A stretch of DNA of 64,000 bases from Agrococcus baldri (GTDB taxonomy: Bacteria; Actinomycetota; Actinomycetes; Actinomycetales; Microbacteriaceae), in NCBI GenBank assembly GCA_900114805.1, contig FOZN01000002.1, forward strand, positions 620,001 through 684,000. Reading direction: 5' to 3'. How positions within the stretch are numbered: position 1 is the first letter of the stretch; each line of letters begins with the position of its first letter. This document shows positions 1-8,268 of the stretch, one piece after another. The position numbers and the translations under genes were made by a program. The notes beneath the pieces are model-generated. The model saw only the letters and a list, made by a program, of their open reading frames with translations, ran no database searches and was not told where the DNA came from.

Positions 1-770
1 CTGCGCCGGTCGAACTCCGCAGGCATCGCGAGATCCCACGACTCCGGCTGCCCGATGGTGCCGTGCGCCCACTGGTCGAGCGCGATCGACACCGCCTCCT
101 GCTCGTCCGGCGCCCACGAGAGATGCAGCTGCGCGTTGACCGGGCCACGTCCGCCGGCGTCGCGGTAGGCCGTGACGACCTCGCGCAGGGCCCGGGCCTC
201 CCCCGCCACCGTGATCAGCCCATCCGCCCACTCGGCATGCGCGGCCGCCGAGGCGGGCGAGATGGCCGCGGCGATCAGCGGCGGCGGCTCGGCCGGCAGC
301 GACCAGAGCCGGGCGCGATCGACCGTGACCTCGCCGTCGTGGCTGACCTCCTCGCCGGCGAGCAGCCTGCGCATGACGCTCGCGCTCTCGACCAGCCGCC
401 GCTCGCGCACCGCCTTGTCGGGCCACGGCTCGCCGGTGACGTGCTCGTTCACGTTCTCGCCCGAGCCGAGCGCCGCCCAGAAGCGGCCCGGGAAGAGCTC
501 GCCCAGCGTGCCGATCGCCTGCGCCACGACGGCCGGGTGGGCGCGCTGGCCGGGTGCCGTGACGACGCCGAACGGCAGCGAGGTGGTCGCCAGGGCCGCG
601 CCGAGCCACGACCAGCTGTGGCCGCTGTGGCCCTGCCGCAGGCTCCACGGCGCGAGGTGGTCGGAGCACATCGCCGCCTGGAAGCCCGCGGCCTCCGCGT
701 GGCGGACGTGCTGCAGCAGGGCGCTCGGCGCGAGCTGCTCGTGCGAGGCATGGAACCCGATGATCGCCAT
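1..770 (-). CDS. LLM-class flavin-dependent oxidoreductase (cut by window edge)
   Basis: Bacterial-luciferase-like monooxygenase fold. The protein begins MAIIGFHASHEQ and continues with a CSDHLAPW segment, then ALGSGENVNEHV and a WPDKAVRERRL segment, which fits the subfamily NCBI labels non-F420 flavinoid oxidoreductases (TIGR03885 type). About 256 codons are present and the frame is still open at base 1, so the C-terminus lies outside the window. The start is the ATG at 770, which gives the family-typical N-terminus; no strong Shine-Dalgarno is visible. It is co-directional with the MocR gene but separated from it by 47 bases. The substrate cannot be told from sequence. Confidence 0.85.
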   Translation of the reverse strand, partial: MAIIGFHASHEQLAPSALLQHVRHAEAAGFQAAMCSDHLAPWSLRQGHSGHSWSWLGAALATTSLPFGVVTAPGQRAHPAVVAQAIGTLGELFPGRFWAALGSGENVNEHVTGEPWPDKAVRERRLVESASVMRRLLAGEEVSHDGEVTVDRARLWSLPAEPPPLIAAAISPASAAAHAEWADGLITVAGEARALREVVTAYRDAGGRGPVNAQLHLSWAPDEQEAVSIALDQWAHGTIGQPESWDLAMPAEFDRR

Positions 771-817
771 GCGGCCAACGCAAGCGCGGAAGCGGGCGCT
801 CGTCAACCCCGCGCGGC

Positions 818-2284
818 TCACACGACGGCGGATGCCGCCAGTCGCGTCGTGTCCGGACGCTCGCCGGCGTGCACGGCGCGCCAGGCATCGCCGAGCCTGG
901 TCATCGCCTCGTGCGTGACCTCCGGCTCCCAGCTGATCGGGATGCGCGTGAAGCGGTCGAGCACGCCGGAGGCGGCGAAGCGCGGCCCCGGCGGCAGCAG
1001 CAGGCCGCGATCGCGGGCGGCGAGCGAGAGCGCCGTCGACCAGGGACCGCCGAGATCCACCCAGGCGGCCAGCCCGCCGGGCACGCGCGGCATCGCGACC
1101 TCGGGCAGGTGGGCGGCGAGCCCGGCGGCCACGGCCGAGCGCCCGGTCGACAGGCGCTCGCGCGCCCGCTCGAGCAGCGCGTCCATATCGTCGAGCAGCT
1201 CGATCGCGATGCACTGCTCGAGCATCGCCGTGCCGAGGTCGATCGACGGCCGCGCCGCCAGCAGCCGTGCGGTCTGCTCGGCGCTCGAGGTGCGGATCCA
1301 GCCGATGCGCAGCCCGCCCCAGGCGATCTTCGACATCGACCCGATCAGGATCGCCGGGCCGTGCGCGGCGAACGGCCGCGGCGTCCAGCCGCGGTCGATG
1401 TCGAGCTCGGCGCAGGTCTCGTCGACGACCAGCAGGGTGCCGGTGGTGCGGGCGACGGCGGCGAGCCGGGCGCGCTCGAGCTCCGGCATGGTCGCGCCGG
1501 TGGGGTTGTGGAAGTCGGCGATCAGGTAGGCGAGCGCCGGCCGGTGCGCGCGCAGGGTGTCGATGAGGTGGGATGCGTCCCAGCCGCCGCCGGCCTGCTC
1601 ACCGTCGGTGCCGGCCCGCCCGCCATCCGTGCCCGCCCCGTGCGCGGCGGGCGCCACGGGCGTCGGCAGCAGGCGGTGCCCGGTGCGCCGCAGCGCATCC
1701 ATCGCGTGCGGGAACGACGGCTGCTCCACCAGCGCCGGCCTGCCGCGCTCGCCGAACGCCGCGAGCACCACCGTCAGCGCATGCATCGCGCCGCTGGTCA
1801 CCACGATCTGCGACGGATCGGTCGGCAGGCCGCGCGCGGCGTACCGCTCGGCGATGCGCTCGCGCAGCTGCGGCAGCCCGTCGAGCGAGTAGCCGGGTGT
1901 GCCGAGCATTCCGGCGAGCCGGTCGAGCGCGCGCACTGTCGCGGCATGCAGGCCGGGCGCCGAGCCGACCGAGGCGATGGTGAAGTCGATGACGCCGGCG
2001 TCTGCGGCGATCGGTGGCTGGATGCGCTGGGCCGGCAGCGCGGCGCGGGTGCCGGAGCCGTGCGCGCGGGTGACGTAGCCCCGCGCCTCCAGCAGCTCGT
2101 AGGCGCGTGCGATGGTGGCGCGCGAACGGCCGAGCTCGGCTGCGAGCGAGCGTTCGCTCGGCAGCCGCTCGCCGGCGGTGATGCGGCCGTCGAGCAGCAG
2201 CATGCGGATGCGGTCGGCGAGCGACTGCGCGACGCCGCCGGTCGCGCGCCACTCGCCGAGCTGGGTGCCGAGCCGGGATGCCAT
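818..2284 (-). CDS. MocR/YczR-type GntR regulator with aminotransferase-like domain
   Basis: 488 residues. An N-terminal GntR winged helix (about residues 15-80, with LPSERSLAAELGRSRATIAR) is fused to a fold-type I aminotransferase domain (about 95-480). The PLP-binding lysine is Lys319 in SMSKIAWGGLRIGW. MocR proteins are PLP-responsive transcription factors rather than enzymes. A Gly/Ala-rich insert (about 211-236) lies inside the aminotransferase domain. The gene is divergent from a YczE-type membrane protein 94 bases away, the classical partner of the YczR subgroup. I chose the ATG at 2284 because the winged helix begins soon after it; upstream codons read into the divergent gene. A CAGGAT -10-like box six bases upstream suggests a leaderless mRNA. 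Confidence 0.9.
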   Translation of the reverse strand: MASRLGTQLGEWRATGGVAQSLADRIRMLLLDGRITAGERLPSERSLAAELGRSRATIARAYELLEARGYVTRAHGSGTRAALPAQRIQPPIAADAGVIDFTIASVGSAPGLHAATVRALDRLAGMLGTPGYSLDGLPQLRERIAERYAARGLPTDPSQIVVTSGAMHALTVVLAAFGERGRPALVEQPSFPHAMDALRRTGHRLLPTPVAPAAHGAGTDGGRAGTDGEQAGGGWDASHLIDTLRAHRPALAYLIADFHNPTGATMPELERARLAAVARTTGTLLVVDETCAELDIDRGWTPRPFAAHGPAILIGSMSKIAWGGLRIGWIRTSSAEQTARLLAARPSIDLGTAMLEQCIAIELLDDMDALLERARERLSTGRSAVAAGLAAHLPEVAMPRVPGGLAAWVDLGGPWSTALSLAARDRGLLLPPGPRFAASGVLDRFTRIPISWEPEVTHEAMTRLGDAWRAVHAGERPDTTRLAASAVV

Positions 2285-2290
2285 GCGGCC

Positions 2291-2342
2291 ATCCTGCCGC
2301 ACAGTGGACTGCGATGCGCGAGCCACTTCCGGGGGAGTGGAC
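2291..2342. promoter_or_regulatory. Divergent promoter region with three AGTGG-type half-sites
   Basis: Between the MocR start (2284) and the yczE start (2379) the pentamer AGTGG occurs at 2303-2307, inverted (CCACT) at 2323-2327, and again direct at 2336-2340. The two direct copies extend to AGTGGAC. This resembles the AGTGGWC-type half-sites described for PLP-responsive MocR regulators such as PdxR. The complement of 2291-2296 (CAGGAT) could be the -10 of the regulator gene. Confidence 0.5.
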
Positions 2343-2378
2343 CGCGTGCCCGCATGCGCGAGGCGGTGGAATGGACTC

Positions 2379-3071
2379 GTGCACCGCATCCGCCGCCTTC
2401 TCCTTCCGATCGACTCGCTCGGTCCGGCCGACACGATCGCGCGCGTCGTGCAGCTCATGGTGGGCCTCTTCCTCTACGGCATCTCGCTCGCGCTGCTGGT
2501 GCGTGCCACCCTCGGCGTCGGCCCCTGGGACGTGTTCTCGCTCGGCATCGCCAACCACCTGCCGATGAGCTACGGCACGGCGACCGTCGTGGTCTCGGGC
2601 ATCGTGCTGCTGGTGTGGATCCCGCTGCGGCAGCGGCCGGGCATCGGCACGCTGCTCAACGCCGTGCTGGTCGGGCCGGCGGCCGATCTGGGGCTGTGGC
2701 TCATCCCGGCGCCGACGGAGCTGTGGGCGCAGGTGCTGATGCTGATCGGCAGCATCGTGCTGCTCTCGATCGCGACCGGCATCTACATCGCGCCGCAGCT
2801 CGGGCCGGGCCCGCGCGATGGCCTGATGACGGGACTGGTGCGCATCACCGGCTGGCGCATCTGGATCGTGCGCACGCTCATCGAGGGCACGGCGCTGCTG
2901 ATCGGCTGGCTGCTGGGCGGCCCGGTGGGCGTCGGGACGGTCATCTTCGCCTTCGGCGTGGGCCCGCTGATCGGCGTCTTCCTGCCCTTCTTCGAGCGCC
3001 GCCGAGCCGCCACCGCATCGCGCCGCAGGGCCCGTCGGCTGGCCGCCTCGGCCGCCGCAGAACGCGCCTGA
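2379..3071 (+). CDS. YczE/YyaS/YitT-family integral membrane protein
   Basis: 230 residues with about five hydrophobic membrane segments. The family signature is clear: GVGPWDVFSLGIA near residue 48, a central LGPGPRDGLMTGL loop, and a short cytoplasmic Arg/Ala-rich tail. The function of YczE proteins is unknown. In many bacteria they are encoded beside a MocR-type regulator, as here. The GTG at 2379 (protein VHRIRRLLLP) is preferred; the frame stays open upstream into the divergent region, so a start about 45 bases earlier is possible. Confidence 0.85.
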   Translation: MHRIRRLLLPIDSLGPADTIARVVQLMVGLFLYGISLALLVRATLGVGPWDVFSLGIANHLPMSYGTATVVVSGIVLLVWIPLRQRPGIGTLLNAVLVGPAADLGLWLIPAPTELWAQVLMLIGSIVLLSIATGIYIAPQLGPGPRDGLMTGLVRITGWRIWIVRTLIEGTALLIGWLLGGPVGVGTVIFAFGVGPLIGVFLPFFERRRAATASRRRARRLAASAAAERA

Positions 3072-3254
3072 GAGGCGATCTGTCCCCCAATTTCGTTCGC
3101 GAACCGCGAAAACACGCGGAAATCGCGGCGTGTCGGAGTGTTTCTCCGCAGGAACGCGGGCCTCGCGGCTACGTTCGGGGGTGGTCGGAGCCCCGAAGGC
3201 CCCGGCGAATGCCCGCCCCAGGCGGGACGGACATGCCACGACCAGGAGGACACC
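3072..3254 (+). promoter_or_regulatory. Structured leader of the HU gene
   Basis: 183 bases without a gene. A TACGTT -10-like box at 3170-3175 would give a leader of about 70 bases. It is followed by two perfect hairpins: TTCGGGG (3174-3180) with CCCCGAA (3191-3197), and CCCGCC (3212-3217) with GGCGGG (3221-3226). A very strong Shine-Dalgarno AGGAGGA follows at 3244-3250, four bases from the ATG. The first hairpin overlaps the proposed -10, so either that promoter or that hairpin is not real. Confidence 0.35.
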
Positions 3255-3539
3255 ATGGCTGAGACCATCAACAAGACCACCCTCGCATCGAAGATCGCTG
3301 CGTCGACCGACCTCTCGCAGGCGAAGGTCAGCGCCGTGCTCGACGCGCTCTTTGACGAGGTCTCGGCGGCCGTCAAGGCTGGCGACAAGGTCTCGATCCC
3401 CGGCTTCTTCAGCGCCGAGCGCACCGCGACCGCTGCCCGCACGGGCCGCAACCCGCAGACCGGTGCCGAGATCAAGATCGCTGCCGGTCACCGCGTCAAG
3501 CTGACCGCTGGCTCGAAGCTCAAGGCAGCCGTCAAGTAA
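3255..3539 (+). CDS. hup: HU-family nucleoid DNA-binding protein
   Basis: 94 residues. It starts MAETINKTTLASKIA, has the dimerisation helices in the first 45 residues, then AGDKVSIPGFF (HU/IHF signature) and the flexible DNA-binding arm RTGRNPQTG followed by IKIAAGHRVKLTAGSKLK. The length is that of a plain HU without the Lys/Ala-rich tail seen in mycobacterial HupB. HU binds and bends DNA non-specifically as a dimer in the nucleoid. It is monocistronic, with a strong Shine-Dalgarno before it and a long-stem terminator directly after it. Confidence 0.97.
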   Translation: MAETINKTTLASKIAASTDLSQAKVSAVLDALFDEVSAAVKAGDKVSIPGFFSAERTATAARTGRNPQTGAEIKIAAGHRVKLTAGSKLKAAVK

Positions 3540-3558
3540 GACCGCTCCACACAGCACT

Positions 3559-3591
3559 CGAGGGGCTCCGCCAGCATGGCGGGGCCCCTCG
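3559..3591 (+). terminator. Rho-independent-type terminator after hup
   Basis: GAGGGGCTCCGCC (3560-3572) pairs with GGCGGGGCCCCTC (3578-3590) with one G-U pair and an AGCAT loop; C3559-G3591 extends the stem. There is no long U tract, which is usual for GC-rich actinobacteria. Confidence 0.85.
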
Positions 3592-3661
3592 CGCGTTCCC
3601 GCACTCGTACAGTGGGCGCGACCGCCGTCCACACGTCTTGGTCCATGAAGCAGGAGGCCGC

Positions 3662-4405
3662 ATGCAGCGAGGCACCGTGCCCGGCCGCCAGCGCTCGAAG
3701 CCGAAGCAGCGCTCGAAGCCGGTGCAGCGATCGAAGTCCGAGCAGCTGGTCGCCGCCGAGGCGCTCGCCGCGCGGCTCGATCGCCCGATGGGCTACCTGG
3801 GCGTGCTGTTCCTGTTCGTGGTGCTCGGCCAGCTGCTCGTCGACGACCCCGGCTGGGCGCGCCTGCTGGGCATCGTCGGCTGGGTGCTGTGGGCACTCTT
3901 CGTCGCCGAGTTCGTGCTGCGCGCCTGGGTGGCCGGGTTCCAGGCGTCGTTCTGGCGGCGCAACTGGTGGCAGCTGCTCTTCCTTGCCATCCCGTTCCTG
4001 CGGTTCGTGCGCGCGCTGCAGGCGGTGCGACTGCTGCGCGTGGCGCGGTTCGCCCGCGTCGGCGGCATCCTCTCCGCCGGCGTGCGAGGCACGCGCTCGG
4101 CCGGCCGGCTGCTCTCGAGCCGCATCGCCTGGCTCGCCGCGGTCACGCTCGTCGTCATCCTCGCCGCCGGGCAGCTGCTCTACGCGATGGAGTCGCACGA
4201 CGACTTCACCACCGCGCTCTACGAGGCGGCGCTCGCGACCATCACCGGCTCCGGCATCACCGCTGAGGATCCCTTCGCCAAGCTCGTCCAGCTGGCGCTC
4301 GCCGTCTACTCGGTCGTCGTGTTCGCCGGGCTCGCCGGTGCCCTCGGCGCCTACTTCCTGCGCGCGCAGGACCCGGCCGTCGCGGGCGCGGAGGAGCCAG
4401 GCTGA
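3662..4405 (+). CDS. Voltage-gated-channel-like ion channel with atypical filter
   Basis: 247 residues. The Lys/Arg-rich N-terminus (1-27) carries three RSK(P/S) repeats. Then come hydrophobic helices near 45-60, 68-90 and 103-113, an S4-like helix with regularly spaced arginines (R114 to R132), helix 155-174, a pore-loop-like segment and a last helix 206-233. The pore loop reads TITGSGIT (193-200) followed by AEDP where potassium channels have TVGYGD-type filters, so ion selectivity is uncertain. The start is the ATG at 3662 with AGGAGG six bases upstream. The gene stands alone after the hup terminator. Confidence 0.75.
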   Translation: MQRGTVPGRQRSKPKQRSKPVQRSKSEQLVAAEALAARLDRPMGYLGVLFLFVVLGQLLVDDPGWARLLGIVGWVLWALFVAEFVLRAWVAGFQASFWRRNWWQLLFLAIPFLRFVRALQAVRLLRVARFARVGGILSAGVRGTRSAGRLLSSRIAWLAAVTLVVILAAGQLLYAMESHDDFTTALYEAALATITGSGITAEDPFAKLVQLALAVYSVVVFAGLAGALGAYFLRAQDPAVAGAEEPG

Positions 4406-4455
4406 GCGACTCGCTCGCCGCCGCGACGCATAGCAGCGGCGACTACCCTGTATCC

Positions 4456-6498
4456 GTGCAGCGCCTCCGTCTCCTCGCGCCGGCACTCGCGATCCTCGCG
4501 GGGCTGGCCGCAGCGTGGGCGGCGCTCGAGTTCGGCGGCGGCGCCGCCGCGCAGCCCATCGAGGACCCGGGCGCCGCGGTGCGCTACGGCGTGCCGATGG
4601 CCACCATGCTGCGCAACCTCGCGATCGCCGCGGCCTTCGGCGGGCTGGTGCTGGCCTGCTTCGCGCTGCGGCCCGGCAGCCGCGACTGGCACCGCACGCT
4701 CGACATCGCCGCGGCCGCCAGCGGCATCGCCGCCGTCGCGCAGGGCTTCGTCGCCTGGGGCGGCTTCCGCACCGTGGTCACGAACCCGGTCACAGCCACC
4801 AACGACTTCGGCCGGCTGCTGCAGCTGTTCTTCGTCGAGGTGGAGACCGGCCGCCTGATGCTCGCGACGCTGCTCTCGCTCGCCGTGCTGACGGTCGTGC
4901 TGCTGGTCGCGCGCGGCGCGGTCGCCGCCGGCTTCACGGTCGCGGCCTGGGCGGTGCCGTTCTGGTTCATCGCCTCCGGCGGGCACGCGGGCGGCACCGC
5001 CGGCCACGACGTCGCGGTCTCGGCGCTGCTGCTGCACCTGCTGTTCGTCTCCATCTGGCTCGGCGGCCTCTTCCACCTGGGCCTGCTCGCCTGGGGGCAG
5101 CGGGCTGCGGATCTGCCCCGTGCGGGCCAGCGCGGCGCGAGCGGCGCGCTGGCCGGCCGCGACGCATCCGCCCCGCTCGGCACCGACGTGCCGAACGCAG
5201 CCCTCGGCGACGTGCTGCTGCGCTACTCGAGCCTCGCCGCCGCCAGCTTCGGCGTCGTCGCCTTCAGCGGCATCGCCTCGTCGTGGGTGCGGATGGAGGG
5301 CGCGTGGTTCAGCGACTACGGCATCCTCTCGATCGCCAAGGCGGTGCTGCTCGTGGTGCTCGGCTGCTTCGGCGCCTGGCAGCGGATGCGTCTGCTGCGC
5401 CCCGCGAAGACGCTCGGCGAGCGGGTGGGCGGCACGGCGATCGCGATCATCCTGGCGCTCGAACTGGTGGTGATGGGCGTGACCGCCGGCGTCGCGGCCG
5501 GGCTCGCGCGCACCCCCACGCCCGTGCCGGAGACGCCGCCGGGCCTGGAGGCGACGCCCGCCGAGATCCTCACCGGCAAACTGCTGCCGCCGCCGTTCGA
5601 CGCCGGGCGGCTGTTCACCGAGTGGTCGCTCGACCCGCTGTGGACGGTCATCTGCGCGCTGTTCCTGTTCTTCTACCTCGCCGGCGTGCGGCGGCTGGCG
5701 CAGCGCGGCGACCGCTGGCCGGTGCTGCGCACCCTCTCGTGGAGCGCGGGCGTGCTGCTGCTGTGGTGGTGCACCTCTGGCGCGCTGAACGTCTACGAGG
5801 AGTTCCAGTTCTCGCTGCACATGCTCGTGCACATGCTGCTGGGCATGGCCGTGCCGGTGCTGCTGGTGCCGGGCGCGCCGATCACGCTCGCGATGCGCGC
5901 GATCGCCAAGCGGAGCGACGGCACCCGCGGCGGCCGCGAGTGGATCCTCGCGATCGTGCATTCGAAGTACATGCAGGTGATCGGGCACCCGATCGTCTCC
6001 GCCGGCATCTTCGTGCTGAGCCTGTGGGTGTTCTACTACACGCCGATCTTCGAGTGGGCGATGAACGACCACCTCGGGCACGTCTGGATGGTGGTGCACT
6101 TCGTCGGTGCCGGCTACCTGTTCGTGCAGGCGATCATCGGCATCGACCCCGGCCCTGCCCGCCCGCCGTTCGCGCTGCGGCTGGTGCTGCTGATCGGCAC
6201 GATGGTCTTCCACGCCTTCTTCGGCCTGACCCTGATGACCGGGGAGGCGCTGCTGCTGGCCGACTGGTTCGGCGCCATGGGCAACGGCATCGACGCGCTG
6301 CGGGATCAGCAGGAGGGCGGCGGCATCGCCTGGTCGATCGGCGAGATCCCGACGGTGATCCTGGCGATCATCACCTCGGTGCTGTGGGCGCGCAGCGACA
6401 AGAAGGAGCGCACCCGCATCGACCGCGCCGCCGATCGCGACGGCGACGCGCAGCGGCACGCCTACAACGACATGCTCGAGAAGATGGAGAACCGATGA
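4456..6498 (+). CDS. CopD-CtaG fusion: copper transport / cytochrome oxidase assembly membrane protein
   Basis: 680 residues with many transmembrane helices. The N-terminal half (to about 350) resembles the CopD copper-resistance family, with GGHAGGTAGHDVAVSALLLH and HLLFVSIWLGGL. The C-terminal half (about 390-650) is a CtaG (caa3-type oxidase assembly factor) domain with histidine-rich helices (FSLHMLVHMLLGM; NDHLGHVWMVVHF; MVFHAFFGLTLM). Such fusions are common in actinobacteria and are thought to handle copper for the aa3/caa3 oxidase. The GTG start at 4456 is preceded by TACCCT (4444-4449) at a six-base distance, so the mRNA is probably leaderless. The stop overlaps the next gene's ATG (ATGA), indicating translational coupling. 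Confidence 0.88.
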   Translation: MQRLRLLAPALAILAGLAAAWAALEFGGGAAAQPIEDPGAAVRYGVPMATMLRNLAIAAAFGGLVLACFALRPGSRDWHRTLDIAAAASGIAAVAQGFVAWGGFRTVVTNPVTATNDFGRLLQLFFVEVETGRLMLATLLSLAVLTVVLLVARGAVAAGFTVAAWAVPFWFIASGGHAGGTAGHDVAVSALLLHLLFVSIWLGGLFHLGLLAWGQRAADLPRAGQRGASGALAGRDASAPLGTDVPNAALGDVLLRYSSLAAASFGVVAFSGIASSWVRMEGAWFSDYGILSIAKAVLLVVLGCFGAWQRMRLLRPAKTLGERVGGTAIAIILALELVVMGVTAGVAAGLARTPTPVPETPPGLEATPAEILTGKLLPPPFDAGRLFTEWSLDPLWTVICALFLFFYLAGVRRLAQRGDRWPVLRTLSWSAGVLLLWWCTSGALNVYEEFQFSLHMLVHMLLGMAVPVLLVPGAPITLAMRAIAKRSDGTRGGREWILAIVHSKYMQVIGHPIVSAGIFVLSLWVFYYTPIFEWAMNDHLGHVWMVVHFVGAGYLFVQAIIGIDPGPARPPFALRLVLLIGTMVFHAFFGLTLMTGEALLLADWFGAMGNGIDALRDQQEGGGIAWSIGEIPTVILAIITSVLWARSDKKERTRIDRAADRDGDAQRHAYNDMLEKMENR

Positions 6499-7280
6499 CG
6501 GATCAGCCGGCAGAGCCGCAGACGACGACCGTGCAGACGGATGCGGAGCAGCACCTTCCCGAGGAGCTCGCGGCTTTCGCGAATGGTCGCGCCGTGCGGC
6601 TGCGCATCGTGCGCCACGCGGAGACCGAGCACAACGTCAACCACGTGCTGCAGGGCGTCTCCGACTCGCCCATCACCGACAGCGGTCGTGAGCAGATCGC
6701 CGCGGTCGCCGAGCGCCTCGCGAGCGAGCGCTTCGACCTCGCCTTCAGCTCGGATCTGCAGCGCACCCGCACGACCGCGGAGGGCATCCTCGCCGCGCTC
6801 GACCCGCAGCCGCCGATCGAGTTCACGGCGCTGCTGCGCGAGTGGAACTTCGGCGACCACGAGGAGCGGCCCGCCGCCGACGTGTGGGGCGAGGTGATCG
6901 TCGAGCACGGCTTCGAGGTCGACCGCGAGCTGAGCGCTCTGCGCACGATCGGCGAGAAGGTCGGCTGGCGCGGGCTGTTCGACACCATCGCGAAGCTCGA
7001 CCCGAGCGGCCAGGCCGAGCAGGCGCATGCGGTCGTCGTGCGCGCCGACGCCGCCCTCGAGCACGTCATCCGCGCCGCGGCCGCGGTGCCGGGTGACGGG
7101 CCGGTCGAGCTGCTGCTCGTCTCGCACGGCGGCTTCATCACGTCGCTCCTGCGGCAGCTGGTGCCGGAGGTCACGCCCGACGTGATCCTGCCCAACTGCT
7201 CGGTCACCACCGTCTCGCTGCCTGCCGGCACGCTCGTGTGGCAGCTCGACGCGATCGGCGAGGTCGCCGACGAGCGCTGA
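6495..7280 (+). CDS. Histidine phosphatase superfamily protein
   Basis: 261 residues. The phosphoglycerate-mutase/histidine-phosphatase core is complete: LRIVRHAETEHN near residue 36 (catalytic His in RHA), SDLQRTRTTAEG, LREWNFGDHEE, and LLVSHGGF near 208 (second catalytic His). The first 30 residues are a polar extension. The start ATG overlaps the ctaG-type stop by four bases, so the two are probably one operon. The substrate is unknown; the family ranges from sugar phosphates to broad phosphatases. Confidence 0.9.
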   Translation: MTDQPAEPQTTTVQTDAEQHLPEELAAFANGRAVRLRIVRHAETEHNVNHVLQGVSDSPITDSGREQIAAVAERLASERFDLAFSSDLQRTRTTAEGILAALDPQPPIEFTALLREWNFGDHEERPAADVWGEVIVEHGFEVDRELSALRTIGEKVGWRGLFDTIAKLDPSGQAEQAHAVVVRADAALEHVIRAAAAVPGDGPVELLLVSHGGFITSLLRQLVPEVTPDVILPNCSVTTVSLPAGTLVWQLDAIGEVADER

Positions 7281-7323
7281 GCGCGTCCAGTCGGCGGCCA
7301 CCGGCCTGTGAGAGCGTGAGGGC

Positions 7324-7737
7324 ATGGCGACGATCCCCGAGCAGTACCGGTACCTCATCGATCAGCCGCTGTTCGCGCACCTCGCGACCGTGCGGCCAGA
7401 CGGCACCCCGCAGGTGAACCCGATGTGGTTCGGCTTCGACGGCGAGCACATCCTCTTCACGCACACGAGCACGCGGCAGAAGTTCAAGAACCTGCAGGCG
7501 AACCCGGCGATGTCGGTCTCGATGACCGACCCCGAGAGGCCCTACCTGTACGTCGAGGTGCGCGGGCACCTGGCCGAGGTGGTCGACGACCCGACCGGCG
7601 CGTACTACGTCGAGCTGCAGCAGCGCTACGGCAGTACCTCGCCCACGCCGCCGCCGGATGCCGCCGACCGCGTCATCCTGAAGATGGCCGTCGACACGGT
7701 CTCCGGCCGCGTCGAGACGCCGAAGCACCTGCAGTAG
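7324..7737 (+). CDS. PPOX-class F420-dependent oxidoreductase
   Basis: 137 residues, a single split-barrel flavin/deazaflavin-binding domain. It shows LATVRPDGTPQVNPMWFGFDG at 20-40, a STRQKFKNLQANPAMSVS segment and PYLYVEVRGHLAEV, as in the actinobacterial F420-dependent PPOX group (TIGR03618 type). The F420 assignment is by subfamily resemblance. A GAGCGT -10-like box ends six bases before the ATG, so the mRNA may be leaderless and transcribed separately from the phosphatase gene. Confidence 0.8.
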   Translation: MATIPEQYRYLIDQPLFAHLATVRPDGTPQVNPMWFGFDGEHILFTHTSTRQKFKNLQANPAMSVSMTDPERPYLYVEVRGHLAEVVDDPTGAYYVELQQRYGSTSPTPPPDAADRVILKMAVDTVSGRVETPKHLQ

Positions 7738-7740
7738 CTG

Positions 7741-8226
7741 CTACTCGCGCGACGGCAGGTGCACCTCGATCTCGTACAGCTCGCGCGGGTCGGCCTCGTC
7801 GACGCGCTCGCCCGAGAGCCCGAGCTTCCGGTAGAACTCGGCCGCGACCTCGAGCGACTGCCACTCGAGCACCCGGATCGACGTCTGCTGCTGCGCCCAG
7901 GTCTGCACCGCGCGGAACAGCGCCGTGCCCGCCCCGCGGCCGCGCGCATCCGGCGACACCCACAGGTCGTGCATGCGCGCGATCGACCAGTCGCGCTGCG
8001 GCGCGGGGCCGTAGTCCTGCGCGGCGGCGTAGCCGAGCAGCTGCCCATCGGCCTCGGCGACGACGATGTGGTGCGCGTCGTTGACCACGAGCGAGTCGAG
8101 GCGCTCGCGGTAGCGGTCGACCTTCTCGTCCTCCTCGTCGGCGTGCCGATGGGCGGCGATCAGCTGCTGCAGCGGCGCCGCGTCAGCCGCGGTCGCGCGC
8201 CGGATGTGAATGTCGCCGTCGCCCAT
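7741..8226 (-). CDS. GNAT-family N-acetyltransferase
   Basis: 161 residues. The GNAT acetyl-CoA-binding motif A is HDLWVSPDARGRGAGTAL (about residues 92-109), with the C-terminal EFYRKLGL motif near 140. The substrate is unknown. It is convergent with the PPOX gene (3-base gap). TACGCT, the complement of 8233-8238, lies six bases before the ATG, so it is probably leaderless. Confidence 0.88.
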   Translation of the reverse strand: MGDGDIHIRRATAADAAPLQQLIAAHRHADEEDEKVDRYRERLDSLVVNDAHHIVVAEADGQLLGYAAAQDYGPAPQRDWSIARMHDLWVSPDARGRGAGTALFRAVQTWAQQQTSIRVLEWQSLEVAAEFYRKLGLSGERVDEADPRELYEIEVHLPSRE

Positions 8227-8268
8227 GCGGCCAGCGTAGCCGCCGATCGCCGGGCAGAGCGGTGCGGC

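Noticed and set aside
1599..3896. Very long open frame on the minus strand across yczE, hup and the channel gene
   Set aside because: Arg/Ala/Pro-rich shadow frame typical of high-GC DNA; real genes with clear motifs lie on the other strand or frame.
4351..6459. 700-codon minus-strand frame opposite the CopD-CtaG gene
   Set aside because: No family motif, His/Arg/Glu-rich composition, and fully covered by a convincing membrane-protein gene.
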